64,000 nt of DNA, from NCBI GenBank assembly GCA_021229015.1, contig CM037785.1, positions 35,699,062 to 35,763,061 on the forward strand. Direction: 5' to 3'. Of this stretch, positions 16,558-29,272 are shown piece after piece (within the stretch, counting starts at the first letter, position 1; each line of letters starts with the position of its first letter). This DNA comes from Solen grandis. Lineage: Eukaryota > Mollusca > Bivalvia > Adapedonta > Solenidae. The translations under genes and the position numbers were made by a program. The notes under the pieces were generated by a model. That model was not told the origin of the DNA and did not search any database. It worked only from the letters and a program-made list of their open reading frames with translations.

Positions 16558-19500
16558 ATGACAGCCAGGTGTCTGGTAAGTTTTTAAATTATTTATTAAT
16601 ATTTTGTAATCATATATAAGGGTATATCCATTTAAGGTACATTCATTCTTATGTTTGCCTACCTATTTATAAGGACTATTCGAAAGAAAATGAGACAGTC
16701 ATGTGTCATCATTTGATTACGTGTTGTCAGGCTATTGGTGATATCAGTCACCATAGTTAATGACGAAATTATCATTAAAAAAATAATTAAAAAAAAAAAA
16801 AAAAATGCGACACACACACATGCACACTCATATTCATTCTCCTGTACATTTCATTTTGAGTTGACACATGTGGGTCGGTTTCATTGAAAACAAGATTTTA
16901 TTAAATAAAGCTATATATAATTTTATATAAAAACCATAGTTATATTTTCAGCAAAGATTCGTGAATTAATATATTAAACAGTTTTGCTTCCCAGGTAGGG
17001 CGACACTGAACCTTGGGCAAAATGACTGGTGTGAAAGTTTGAGTTATCCACCATACCAATGCCCAATCAAATCAAACGCATACGAAGCATGGTAGCAGTT
17101 TGAGGGCAAAACTTTAAGCAAACATTGCCATGGAGAATATATAATTTATTAGCGTAATTAGAATCCAATTAATTTATTTTGGGTGACGTCTTCTCCGCCC
17201 GACAGAAACTTATATAAAAAAATATGAAAAAATTGACAAAATTTTATTTAATATTAATATATTGTGTCATTTACTCTATTTCCATACAGTTGTATTATTA
17301 TTATTTTCATCATTAAATTGTGTCATTGAAATTTTTGAAGATTTTAATCAATATGCAATTAACGTGCACGTATAAGAGCATGTGTACCGTTAAGAGTATA
17401 AGGTACAACAATATGGCAGGTAGCGTTTTCAAGAGAAAAATAAATTAAATTTCTTGATATCTTTGATTTGATGACTTTTTTTAATGCAAATTTATGTAGT
17501 CCCAGCTGGCATCCTTATATACTTGGACAGTCGAATCAAATTGACAGTGTGGTCGTGCGGAGGCTGGAGGGTCGATCATTTGAACCAGTTCCAATACTGG
17601 CACCCTCTGAATATGTGAAACGTTCTGTTTCGTATCATTCGCGCGTGAAAATGATACTAAAACATATAGCATCGCGTTTAGGTCAAATTAGGCAACATGT
17701 GTTCCAAGGATCATTGTATGAAGATCGATCTGTCTACACGTATTGTCTGCATCATTGCGTGTTTGGGGACCTTAAATGTAAGGTACAAAGGCAAAATATA
17801 GTTTCCCTGGTATTTTGAAAACTATTTGTTCAATACTTGTATTTACTAGATGTCCACACAATAGCCAAGTTTATTATTTATCATCATTAACACCCCAGGG
17901 GTTCGCATCAGATGTGATTAGGAACATTCGAATTTTAGTTTTGTTCCATAACTCAGTGTCACACCAAACAAAAGTTTGTCTGTATAACCGGCTTTTTTTA
18001 AATGCACTTTAATGTATTTTACCGTGCTTCAATTCTTTTACCGAATTCTACAATTCGTTATACATCGGCCTACAAAAAGCAAGAGATCGAGTTTATAATT
18101 CAAAACGATGACCACCATTCAAAACACAAAACAGTTCTGTACGCAGGCCTGTGATGGAGACAAATGCTGGAGAAGGGATCTATCCTGCAAATATTTGACA
18201 ATTGAGGGATCTGGTGAAAACAAAACCAACCATTGCCTCAACCACACCGTGTGTTGAAAGATCCCGTGTTACACTAATAAACTATTTTTGTGTCTCCACA
18301 AATATTGAACTATTCACTTTAAATCTAATTTTTGTAAGGACGGCAGAACAGCGTAAGTACCGGTTTAGAGACTGCCAATGAGTTATGCAGATCTGCTACA
18401 TATACAAATATACATTTATCTCCTGAAAATGAAACCCCCTTTGATCGTATCGTATCGTATCGTTTTGACGACCTAGAAAACACAGCTGACCCAATACAAG
18501 CTGGTCTTTCCAGAAACAGTCAGATCAGGGTCTCCTCTGTTTGCTTCGATTCCTCACAGTCTGTACGGCAAAGAAAAGAAAATCCATTTCATATACATGT
18601 ACGAGTACCATTCAAGGTTTATTAAATTGATATTCATCAGGTTATATATTTGTGCATGAATAGTTCACGGTTTATAAAATTGATATTCATCAGGTTATAT
18701 ATTTGTACATGAATATTTCAAGGTTCATTAAATTGATATTCATCAGGTCAGGTTATATATTTGTACATGAACAGTTCAAGGTTCATTAAATTGATATTCA
18801 TCAGGTTATATATTTGTACATGAATAGTTCAAGGTTCATTAAATTGATATTCATCAGGTCAGGTTATATATTTGTACATAAACAGTTCAAGGTTCAATAA
18901 AATGATATTCATCAGGTTTTATATTTGTACATGAATAGTTATGAGGTTAAGGGATAATGTACTAGTATATTTCGTTTATTTATTTGAGATGCTGACGTTA
19001 CACAGCAATATGTTTATTTTTGTTTCAGGTTGTGTTGTTTCATTTTAACAGCAGTCCACGCAGATGGAACAAATATGTCAGACTCAAGTTCTTACGTTAC
19101 ATCGTCAGCTGTAACCCATCATGACACATCACAACTTATTATTTCTTCTATATCATCTGAACTCTCTACAGCAGTTTCTACTACAGAAATAAGCAACATG
19201 TCAACCGTATTTGATGATTCAAGCACGAAAAGTATACACCAAAACATAACATCTATGTTGTTACCAACGGACGAAGCATTTTTGTTCTCAACTCATTCTA
19301 CCACTTCACCACTATCTAACACGGCTTCAGAAATTCCAAGTCCTGCATTAGAACAAACAACAACACAACTTATAGGTTCAGGCATTCTTTCTGCAAGTCC
19401 AACTATCGATTCAAGCACAATCACAAGCAGTTCAATTTCAGTAACACCTACTGGTATTACAAATACATCGGACACCATAGAACAAACGAAACCATCAGCT

Positions 19501-22500
19501 GTATCAACAAATTCATCAACACAAATATTACTTATGGGTTCTATGTCATCGCTGTCCTTACACAATGCATCCGATTCAAGAGATGGGGGAAGGACTACCT
19601 TGTCAATCATGCCAACTTCTGTACTGTCATTATCTAACTCGGGGATTACGTACAACTCTTCTACACAAACATCCCTGGCCACCACAGTCTTACCAAGCCT
19701 GCTTAATGTAACCAAGACCTCACTGGGTGGAGCTTCGACTTCACAAACAGTGGAGATGACTTCGTCTTCTGCAACAAGTACTATCAGAACTTCTTCTTCA
19801 GTGACTCCTGGAAACCCGGACAACTCTGCTGTTCTGACAGGTAAATGTATTCTGTAACTTATTATGTCCGCCAAAAGTCAAAAACACTGTAGCGGTATGC
19901 GGTAGGCAGACCATACTTAGTTTTGGCTAAATCCGATTCGCTAAGTACCCTTTGTACTATAAATGCAGGTGTGAACATGAGGATAAATCAGGTGTTCAAT
20001 CCTTTATTTCATCCTTTACCAAATATAGAATAGTTCTGACGCATTGGCAAACAGAGCAAACCCAGTTTGTTCATACGAGACTGTATCTCAGATTCGACAC
20101 ACTGTTCTTTGTTTCCTCGACAATTTTAAACTCAGAAAATTGTTATTTAATAATCAAGTAATAAACTTGAAAACGCATATTCAAGAAGTCCTTTCCATTG
20201 ACTACAACGTTAGGTAGCCAGACACAGTATTGGTGTAATTTGTAAATGCACTGCATTTTAAGGGTGTCTTCCCAACTGTCCCACTTTTATATAAAACAGT
20301 AAAAATCAAGGTGGGACAGTTGGGAATCATGCTTAATTGGATAACAATAGACTGTCATGGATGAGTGACTATAGTCTTTACCTAAATGGATGGAATATTT
20401 CAGTGCAATTATTTGTCTTATTGTCTTATATTATTAAGAGCAATTTGCAATAGTATTTATGGTTAGTAATATATTGCATTAGTATTTATAATAAGTTATA
20501 TGCTATTAGCAAAATTATTTATAATAAGTATTTATAATACTTATTATGTTTTAGGATGTTGTCAGTATTCTCTCTCTCTCTCTTTAAAACTTATGAAAAC
20601 AAGCATTTCATTTAAACAACTGTGACATTCCACCCTACTGATCTGTTCTATACAGAGTTACTCGTCAAACCGAATCAAATGCGATGCACAATCGGCATAC
20701 TCCATCACAGTGATTTCTTCAGCCATGTACTTGTGTTTCAGGGCAGACAGTCTCTGTTCAAGTTGTCGGTATTTCCTCCTCTTCTTTTCTCTCACTCCTC
20801 CGGCACTGTGCTGAAGAATTTTGATAGCATTGGCAGCTTCAATCCTTTGTATTGTTTCCAAGAACTTGTAAATGTTCGGATGTGACTGTCTCATACTTTT
20901 CTTTAGTTTGTTGTGCCAGCCTTCCAAGTTGTTTGTTGTTCTTGGTCCTTCTGTCTCGAAATGGTTCCAGTTGTCCTTGTCTCCCTCAACCCAATGTTCA
21001 GTGACATAGTCTGTGAACCTTGAAACATCCACTGGAATCTCTGCATTTTCAGCATCCGTCAGTGCGACAAACCACACATCTTCAACATGTTGTATGGGGA
21101 CTAGAGGCAGAACTGCAGCTCTTCTTCCTAGTTTCTTAAAGTCCTCATTCTCAGAATACAGTCCAACTAAGCCAAGCTTCTGTATCTTCCGCCAAACACA
21201 CTGTGTGTAATGAAAAAAACACCCTTTCACATTCACATTTGGAAACACTCTGCGAGCTGCCTGCTTGGTTGCTGCCTCAAAGTCTATCAGGAGTGTGTCT
21301 GGTCCCAGTTCCATTCCTATTTCCCTGCATTTCTGTTGAAGATGTTGAAAAAGTCTGCAGTAAATCCTTTCACTTTTTCCAGGCAGAAGGGCAAACACTA
21401 ACGGATACATGTGTCCATCAATATATCCATGGAGTGTGTAGACCTGGCTGAATATGTCTGGGCACACATAAAATGTTCCGTCTCCATATATGGTTGGGTT
21501 CTGTGCCAGATGCTGGAGATTTGTTCTTGTAGCAAAAATCAGCATCCTGTTGTCATTCTCTGCCTCATCAACCAGTAGGAACTGCTCACCAGTGTGCGTT
21601 TCAGTCCATTTTCCATCCAAATCTATGTCACTCCTGGACTTTGGTATCCCCGGTCTCAATGCACCTCTTTCCCTGTATAGAGATGACTTGGTGGAGGGGA
21701 AGGTTGGTAATCCTTTGCAGACTTGTTCTGCATCTTCGTCCCATTCTCTGTCTCTCAGACTGGATATGACTTCTTCATATATTGACGGAATCGGCGTGGT
21801 TTCTTCGCGTGCCCTCTTTCGCATGAGTTGATTTATTTCATGGCGCTTCAGTTCCATGTGTTCGGCTGCATGATTATGGGTATTGGTCACAGAAACTGGA
21901 ATGTTGTCAGCTGTTGTGATTTTAGCAGAACAGGTTCGGACATGACAGACCCAGTACACCCTTGTTGGTTTTCGGTTTTTGACCTGGTATCTGAATCCAT
22001 TGTAAACCAGACTATCACCACCACGTTGGTTCTTGACAAACTGCACACTCACTTGTGCATTTGCCATTTTAGCTTATAATTTCAGACGATGTTACTTAGT
22101 GAAATTTTACTATCAAATGAAGACATTTACATCAGAATGTAAATATATGTTTACCTTAAGTAGTAAACTGCTAGATCAAAGGACTTGTTTGTATTTCTTA
22201 ATCCAATCACTTAGCAATATATACAGGATAAATGGACTTTAGTTGGACCAATCAATTAACACAATTTAAAGAAAAAAGTAGCAGAGGTGATAATTATCTT
22301 AATAAGTTCAAATTATTTTTTATCTTTATCAATTCACATAAGCTTTAAAGCCAGAGATCAAAGGAATGCATGTTTACACTATAAATTACAATTAATTTAG
22401 TAACCCTAATTAATGGACCTTAATAAACACATTTTAGAAAGAAATAATACAATATAACTAAAACATGAAATTTTACCTCTTAAAATACAAAATCAAAAAA

Positions 22501-24674
22501 AAAATCAGAAACAAAATCAGATAATACAACTTCAATTCATTTTAATGTGTTGTAGTTTGAAATAGATTATAATCCCTTATCAAAACACACCCAGCAAGGT
22601 GCTAAAAATCTTGAGTGGGACAGTTGGGAAACAAAATATCAAAAAGTGGGACAGTTGGGCATAAACCATTTTAAGAAACCCTTAATTTCATTAAAATATT
22701 TTGTGAAAATTATTATGTGTGTAGCCTTTGCTCAATTGCGCAAAGTCATAAAATTGAACAGGGTGAGAGAAAAGGGTTTTTTAATATGATGATGCCACTT
22801 TTCAAATGTTTATCAAAGTAAAGCGATGCCATTGAACCAAATGTTATAAACTCACTTTTACCTTTCTTGAACTCGGCCGTTAAAAACGACAAACACATCA
22901 TTTTTCTCAATGGATTGCTTACAATAAACAAATGGCCACTCTTACTTTCCCCATTTCTCTTGCCTACAGTTTATAAGGTTATATGAATATGTAATCTAGA
23001 ATAACAAACTTTCTGTCAAAGATTTGAATTACATGTAACTTAGTGTAATATATATATACACACACATGTGCTTAAATTAATGATTTTCATTTTTTGACAA
23101 AAATGTGCATGTCTTATATTGCAAAAGAAATAAGAAAAAAATAATAATAACAAAAAAGTTAAAAAAGGTCACTCCACTAGTACTCGAACCTAGAACCTTT
23201 GCCATGCCAGTCCGACGCTGTACCACTGATCTTTCTCGTTTTTGTGACGTCCTCATGATTTTTTTTATTTATACATGTATATTGTTGGCAATCGCTGGAA
23301 ATTCCCGCCATATTTCCGCATGAATTGCGAATATTATCTTTTTCATTACAGTTTATTAAATACAATACCTCCAGCATCGATTTTCAACTTATTTTTTTAT
23401 TCAATTTCGACTTCCATAACGCAATCGTACTGAAATAAATATGAAAATTGTCACCATTTAATGTTAAGAGAGAAAACAAATTTTGGACTTTTTTCTCTGT
23501 GTAGTAAAAAAAAAAGGAAATCTATAAATATAAAATTTCTTAATATAGTCCCGAATTAATGCGTGCTTCCTTAGAAAAGCAATGCAAGCAACCCAGTCCA
23601 AAAAAGATGCTCATTATTTTTTATACACATCCCAACATCCTTTCAAATTATGCCAACATTTTATTGGGTTATTTTACATCCTAATGATAGAGGGATCGAT
23701 GACCTTAATGCTTATCAACCTCCCTGATATTTCAAAAAGGGGCACCGGTACTCAATGATTTGTCGGAAACCTCGAAGAAAGCACCCCTGACAATGTCAAC
23801 TGCTTTCATATAATATCACAAACAAAATTATGTGGTCCTCTGGGTAAACCAGTGTCAATTTATCCGTCAAAACCATAGGGGCCAAATAAATTTAATTTCT
23901 GATTAGGTCATGTTTAGTATAATATTACATTAAAGTATGGTTAAAAAGGGCAGTAACTCCACCAAGATTTGTTAGATTGTAACCCTAAATAAAACTCTTC
24001 TATGTTGCTTTTGATATTATAATACACTTACAAGCCAAATATGGATTAAAACTTGAAGTAATTTAAAAGTTTTACATCGGTAATTTAAATTTGACCTTAG
24101 AATAGTTCAAGAAAGGGTATAGTATTTTGCCAGGCTTTGTTTTGATATTGAATACTTACAAGACAGATATGAATTATATCCATGAAGTCTTTTAAAAATC
24201 ACTGATCGGACACGAAATGTTAACATTAGAATATGTCAACAAAGGGTGATAACTCCCCTAACAGGGTCCTTGATGTCCTTTCACCATTTTCGAATCACGG
24301 TTGGGGGGTATAATTTAAACAGAAATAAGAAGGAAAGGCACCAGGACCCCCGAAGTATTCCGAATAACGCCAGGTATTTGAATAAGAGGTTGTGGAGTAA
24401 CAGAACAGAATAGATCAAATCTTTATTGCTCAAATCGTACAAACAGATATTCGACTGTGACTTTAAACAAGAACGTTTATCACACGACACGTGCATATAA
24501 TAAACAAAGGCATGTCGTGCATGTATATTTTACATGATAAACGTTGATCTAAAGAGAGACTGGATACGGTCAAAATGTTTCCCACAATTCTCTAATGTTT
24601 CAGGTCCAAGTGTCCTGTTGATGTCAGGATCCTGGGCTCTACTGCTGTTGTGTCTTCAATGGTTACAGTTCTGA
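16558..24674 (+). CDS. Mucin-like, probably GPI-anchored surface protein (3 exons)
   Basis: Gene model: exon 1 coding 16558-16568, exon 2 19029-19840, exon 3 24604-24674. The lengths sum to 894 bases, exactly 298 codons. Exon 1 joined to exon 2 gives the signal peptide MTARLCCFILTAVHA, with a cleavage-type VHA. Exon 2 is about 45% Ser/Thr with several N-glycosylation sequons (NMS, NIT, NTS, NSS, NAS, NVT) and no Cys in its bulk. Exon 3 finishes with a hydrophobic tail (SWALLLLCLQWL) that ends at the stop without basic residues, as in GPI-anchor signals. Splice sites: CAG/gtgtct, tttcag/G, ACAG/gtaaat, tttcag/GT. The first donor is weak, and a consensus donor (gtaagt) seven bases on would shift the frame. 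Family unknown; low-complexity composition prevents homology. A polyA signal AATAAA is at 24930. Confidence 0.62.
18605..18945 (+). repeat. Minisatellite in intron 1, about 63-68 bp unit
   Basis: Five to six units of TTCAAGGTTCATTAAATTGA, then TATTCATCAGGT (with optional extra CAGGT), TATATATTTGTACATGAA and TAG. Units differ by a few bases. No coding role. Confidence 0.85.
20258..22685 (-). mobile_element. MULE (Mutator-like) DNA transposon, intact
   Basis: The transposase gene is flanked by inverted ends: TTAAGGGTGTCTTCCCAACT and GTCCCACTTTT at the left, and the reverse complement TTAAGGGTTTCTT...GCCCAACTGTCCCACTTTT at the right. The right end carries a second inner GTGGGACAGTTGGGAA (22616-22631), and the left a further GGTGGGACAGTTGGGAA (20312-20328), so the TIR-derived motif is repeated subterminally. 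No clean 8-10 bp target duplication is visible. It sits in the last intron of the mucin-like gene, opposite in orientation. Confidence 0.7.
20658..22067 (-). CDS. FLYWCH zinc-finger MULE transposase
   Basis: 469 residues from ATG 22067, uninterrupted. Residues about 8-70 form a FLYWCH-type finger (VYNGFRYQV, YWVCHVRTC with C41 and C46, H64 and H66). The MULE DDE core follows: GDGTF (D196), LLIDFEAA (D262), the family's conserved GCFFHYTQ block (282-289) and NNLEGWHNKL (E382). The C-terminus is basic and helical (EKKRRKYRQLEQRL). The protein binds the transposon ends through the finger and catalyses cut-and-paste transposition in the nucleus. Length is usual for such transposases. A degraded second copy is at 32385-33728. 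Because the frame is intact the element may be recently active or domesticated. Confidence 0.92.
   Translation of the reverse strand: MANAQVSVQFVKNQRGGDSLVYNGFRYQVKNRKPTRVYWVCHVRTCSAKITTADNIPVSVTNTHNHAAEHMELKRHEINQLMRKRAREETTPIPSIYEEVISSLRDREWDEDAEQVCKGLPTFPSTKSSLYRERGALRPGIPKSRSDIDLDGKWTETHTGEQFLLVDEAENDNRMLIFATRTNLQHLAQNPTIYGDGTFYVCPDIFSQVYTLHGYIDGHMYPLVFALLPGKSERIYCRLFQHLQQKCREIGMELGPDTLLIDFEAATKQAARRVFPNVNVKGCFFHYTQCVWRKIQKLGLVGLYSENEDFKKLGRRAAVLPLVPIQHVEDVWFVALTDAENAEIPVDVSRFTDYVTEHWVEGDKDNWNHFETEGPRTTNNLEGWHNKLKKSMRQSHPNIYKFLETIQRIEAANAIKILQHSAGGVREKKRRKYRQLEQRLSALKHKYMAEEITVMEYADCASHLIRFDE
22686..24603. other. Intron 2 remainder of the mucin-like gene
   Basis: AT-rich intronic DNA apart from the tRNA-like fragment at 23165-23240. 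No further exon in a consistent phase was identified, though a short one could be missed. Confidence 0.5.
23165..23240 (-). repeat. tRNA-like (SINE head) fragment
   Basis: On the minus strand GATCAGTGGTACAGCGTCGG resembles an A box region and GGTTCGAGTAC a B box, about 35 bases apart. The acceptor stem is not convincingly paired, so I treat it as a tRNA-derived relic. The second haplotype copy is at 34810-34880. Confidence 0.4.
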
Positions 24675-25611
24675 ACCTAGAACACGTTCTGAGGGATGTG
24701 TTTACAGTATAGATCGGTACAGTGAATGTTCTCTACTGGTGGTGCTTACCACGATTTAATTTACTGATTTGTTGAAACTTATTTCTTCGCACGGCGACTG
24801 GGATTCATGCAACTAGTACATTCTGTGTTGGATCAGTGCAGTGTACATAAAAACTTTGCCATCACCACAACATTCGTAGCTATACATATATACGTTATAT
24901 CAATGGATATCAGCACCCTTACTGCTTTGAATAAAGTAAAAGAAAAAAATTCTAGTAGTTTAAACCTGCGTCTGTGTTACAGACACTTTCGTGTGGACCT
25001 ATATTTGTGGAACCATGTTAAAACTTGGGGTCCAATAGTATTCGTAGATAATTTTAATCCGAAATCATCGAAAACTGGCTCCGCGAAAAGTTAATCTGGA
25101 AGATTTTTAATATGAAAAATACAATACCCCGACTTGGACTTGAATCCACAGGAGAGACTGTGGAAAAAACTAGAATCACCGAAGATCGTGACTTTACCCA
25201 GAATTATGTGAATGGAGGAAAGGAAGGATGAAACATTGAATTTTAATTGATCCGGTTGAATTGGGCCATGTATATAATAGAACTGTAAGCGTTTGTATCA
25301 TTCTTGTACATACTTCTTGTGTGAAATATATGCGTGTATGATTGTAATGCTGCCAATCTGTTTTAGGTAGAAGGATTGGAGATTAAAAAAAAAAAGACAG
25401 GTCATTATATAATGTATGCTGATCCCAATGAGTAACACCGTGAGCTGTGCTGTGTAAAGGGACTCCTGCTTTTCTTAGCATTTTTTGGTATATCGTTTTT
25501 GTGATCCTAGTGACATGGGCGTGTTTTATTGCTTAAAGGAGAAAATCAAATGCACTGCTATTATGTTATGATGTTATGAAATGTGATGTGATATCAATAC
25601 CATTATGAAGT

Positions 25612-25870
25612 ATTTATTTGTTTGCTTGTTTTTAACGTCGAACTGAAAATATATCAGCTAGTTTTGGTTAAGTCTATTTGCGACACGTGTGAAGGTTTGC
25701 TTCGCCGCGCTATGACACCTTAGAAGTGTTACAACACACTCGCAGTATCATAATACAAGTTCCGTAACTAACCAATACACTGGGCGCCAAGCAATGGACC
25801 CAGTGATCCTAACCCTAACCCACAACCACCCGGTAACGACACCGACACTCTAAACACTCGACTACTGGCG
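25612..25870 (+). repeat. SINE-like repeat
   Basis: Starts TTTGTTTGCTTGTTTTTAAC GTCG and ends near CAACACTTTTTTG, with GGGCGCCAAGCAATGGACCC inside. The layout matches the copies at 26460, 51460 and 56155. The allelic copy is at 37240-37500. Confidence 0.5.
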
Positions 25871-26459
25871 CAACACTTTTTTGTTTAAACATAAAGTAAT
25901 TGTAACATCAGTAAATGAATTAGTTTACAGTCTCGACTCTTAACCACATATAACTGGCTCAACCTTATATATTCCCATTCAGTATACACACATATACGTT
26001 AACCCAACCGGTGGGTCAATATAGAGATGGCCCGAGGGTCCACACACTTACTGGTCATCCGTATCCAGACAAGGTAACTAACAATCCATCTCTCTCAAGT
26101 CATAATCTAGATCCACGAGCGGAATTCTCGACGTCTAAAATGTCAGTATTTGCTTTCAAAATGAATGAGTGTCCACATACTAAGTGGGATGGAATGTCTT
26201 GTGATTGAGAAATGTAATCACATAGATATGTTAAAATATCTAGTGATATATCCAAGGAGTGTGATGCAAATCACCGTGAAGACTTTCATTTCACATATAC
26301 TGTACATGTATTTAAATCATTTTGAAGATGTGATTCTTTAAAGTACTAGTTGACAAACACCGACTGAGTCGGACAGGTGGTTCCGAAACACACCAAGTGT
26401 TGTATGCCAGGAGGCCTCCGATTTCTTGATATCAATGTCATTCAAATATAGCATATCAT

Positions 26460-26605
26460 TTGTTTATTGGGTTTAACGTCCCACCGGCTGTATTTCTGTC
26501 ATTTGAAGACTATGCTGAACGCCAAGCAAGGGACCTACACAAGTACAATCTTTTACGACTTTGGTATGTCGCGGCCATGGATCGAACCACTCTCGACCAC
26601 CGGGG
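26460..26605 (+). repeat. SINE-like repeat, short copy
   Basis: Opens with TTGTTTATTGGGTTTAACGT CCCACC and contains ACGCCAAGCAAGGGACC and GGATCGAACCACTCTCGACC, a B-box-like stretch in the minus orientation. The allelic copy is at 38090-38235. Confidence 0.55.
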
Positions 26606-27529
26606 AAGGAAGCATATCATTTAATAAAAAAGAAAAAAATGGATATCGTACATTTTGAAGATGTTCTTATTTTTCAAATTAAAAAGAGAGGTCATATTTA
26701 CTGAAAATATTCTATTTAAAATAATTTCATATTCTTTTTAGTCATGTAATGCACTTTCAAAGATACAAAAAAATAAAGGGACGATCAGGAATTACATTGT
26801 GACAGAGTTGCCATGTTCAAATAATGTATTCATGTGGTTCGGAAACTTTCAATGACGATTGTTTGACAGGTGTGCTTGCGCACGTGTGTCTATACAAAAT
26901 TCAAACTCGTAAAGAGTTCGAAGAAAAAGGCGGGGTGACAAGTCTGGTGCCGAGTCTTAGAACTGCAGGAATGTGATCTATCGAGACACTCATTAATGTC
27001 ACAAAACTTTAATAAAACCAACTTAATACAATCTCACTATAAATGAATGCAATAAGACAACTGAATGTAACAATATGAAAAAAATGCCTTCAAGAAAAAT
27101 AACAGATGAAACTAACAACATTGTCAAGTAACACAAATGCTTACAAAACGTTGGGATACAAATGAGTATATATGTAAATATATATGTGTATATATACGTA
27201 TATGAGGCTAAAAAATGTTTATAATAGGTCTTTAAACTTCTGCTTTGCTTCAACACAATCTTGATCAATATCCTGTTTTAGCATCACTTTGACGTCATCA
27301 GCTTCTCTAGCATACCGAGGATCAGACCCACGACTGCTTAAATAGAAGTACATTTAAATGATCTGAGGGGATCCAAACTTATCATTTATTCACACATCAA
27401 TAACAAAGTTAAAGACTTAAGCTCTGAACAGAGAACCCTTGAATAAGAAGTGTATGTGGTAACTTAACTGTCGGTGGTACCAGCTGGACAGTGTGTAGCC
27501 CCTACAAGGTCCAGAACTTACTGGTCAAA

Positions 27530-27625
27530 CACTAGAGGCCCTGTAACACCACAGGTCAAACACTAGAGGTCCTGTACACCACAGGTCAAACACTTAGAGG
27601 TCCTGTACACCACAGGTCAAACACT
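27530..27625 (+). repeat. Minisatellite, about 28 bp unit
   Basis: Four units of GGTCAAACACTAGAGGTCCT plus GTACACCACA, with small indels. The second haplotype copy (39155-39260) has the same number of units with different small indels. Confidence 0.8.
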
Positions 27626-29068
27626 AGAGGCTGCCTGCTATTAACAGCACATGCTTCACAGACTGTTACTGCATTTTAACATGTAGGTGCAATGATGAAT
27701 GTTTCATAAAATACATAAACAGTATGAATGTCTGACACTAGATGCAGTGTGCCACACCATTCTGCTGGGTGTACCATCATGAATATTAAGACAAGCAATA
27801 TTTTGATACATACCACGGAACAGGTACACTTAATACTGCACAGCCCTGTATCCACTGCCACCATATAAATGATACATGTGATTATAAGTCATGCATATAT
27901 AACATGGTTTAAGAAGAATATACTCAAAGCAGTAGTTTTAATAATGACAGGCAGCATTCAGTTTGGAAGACTGTTGGGACTTGTTTTTTCTAAATTTTTC
28001 ACTAATATAAAAAATGACAATACAAAATGTATATTCACCAAAAGAAGAATGAAATATCTAGTACCTGATCTATTTCTATACACTATGAAACTCATGTAAA
28101 GCGAGAGATGTGTGCTTAGAATGAAGTGGTGGTGATATCTATGAGATATATAATTAACAATGACGTATCAAGTACAACTGTATCACAGAAGTCCAGTTTT
28201 CAGTAATTAATAAAAATACTTTTGCTTGTTTTATGGTTTTAGATTAAAGTTTGGATCTGCGGTGCTAATGCTGAAATTCATATTATTTTTTCTAAAGCTG
28301 ACCCATGCATACTTTTAAAAACAAAGGAGGTAATTAAACAGACATCAACATATCAGGTAGCTAGGCACGAACCCATCTGAAGAAACCTTAAAACTATTCA
28401 TTGTGTTACAAATCCAACTTCTTTACCAGGGTTCTCATTAGGATTTTGTAAGTTTGAGTCTTTTGGGGCTTGGGTTAGGACTCCTCCAATAAACATGTTT
28501 TCATATAGATGTTACTCAGAAATCCAAAACATTGTCCAGGACTCCAAATTAGGAGTTGCTGAGAACTGTTTACATCATAATATTGCATTTTCATGAAAGA
28601 AAAAAGTGATGTTTTTCAAGGACTGCCGTGTAGCTTGCAATAGAAAATGTACTTCATAAGAAATGACCAAAATGAAAGGCATTCTGTTCTTTGAAATGCG
28701 GGCATATAGTTAGAAAAAGCCCATTCCAGTATTATTGCAACATACATTTAGTAGACTGTTTAAGCATTAGATTATGATATATGCTCCACACTGACAACTC
28801 CATCTTACACCGCTCCTTGAAAGACTTTACCAAGCCTCCCATCAAGCGAGACTCAAACTCACAACCTGCTGGTCAGGGGAACACAGCAACCTTCTGATCT
28901 AATGTCCTTCAACATCATCTAACATGATACCCTGCGGTATTACTTGACCCATTACTACAATCTTTAATGAAGTGATCTAGGAGACCAACATAAGAATCTC
29001 ACAAGCAGGTCAGACTCCCAATTCCACTAATACTTAGCGCTAAGTAATACATGAACTGCATTTAGCTG

Positions 29069-29272
29069 ACTTGACTATTTGAGTTTACCGTTGCTTCAAC
29101 AGTATTTCAGTCATATAGCGACGTCCAGCTAATTACAGGTGGAGGAAGACCCCGAATGCACTGAGGCATCCGGGTAGAACCACCGACCTACCGCAAGCCA
29201 GCTGGAAGGCTTCCTCACATGAAAATCCAAATGACCCTGCCGGGATTCGAACCCACGCAGTAAGGGGCCGAG
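29069..29272 (-). repeat. tRNA-derived SINE, 5'-truncated, with target duplication
   Basis: Flanked by an 11-bp direct repeat GCATTTAGCTG (29058-29068 and 29273-29283). Body motifs: GCGACGTCCAGCTAATTACA, GTGGAGGAAGACC, GGGTAGAACCACCGACCTAC and the minus-strand B box GGTTCGAATCCCGG. The tRNA-like 5' head with the A box seen at 63300-63328 is missing. Confidence 0.8.

Noticed and set aside
19293..19874. 193-codon minus-strand frame
   Set aside because: Antisense of the Ser/Thr-rich mucin-like exon; its Val/Glu/Asp richness is just the complement of Ser/Thr codons, and the sense strand has fitting splice sites.
25805..25822. Telomere-like CCTAACCCTAACCC (also about 37427)
   Set aside because: Only two repeats within a SINE-like sequence; no array, so not an interstitial telomere.
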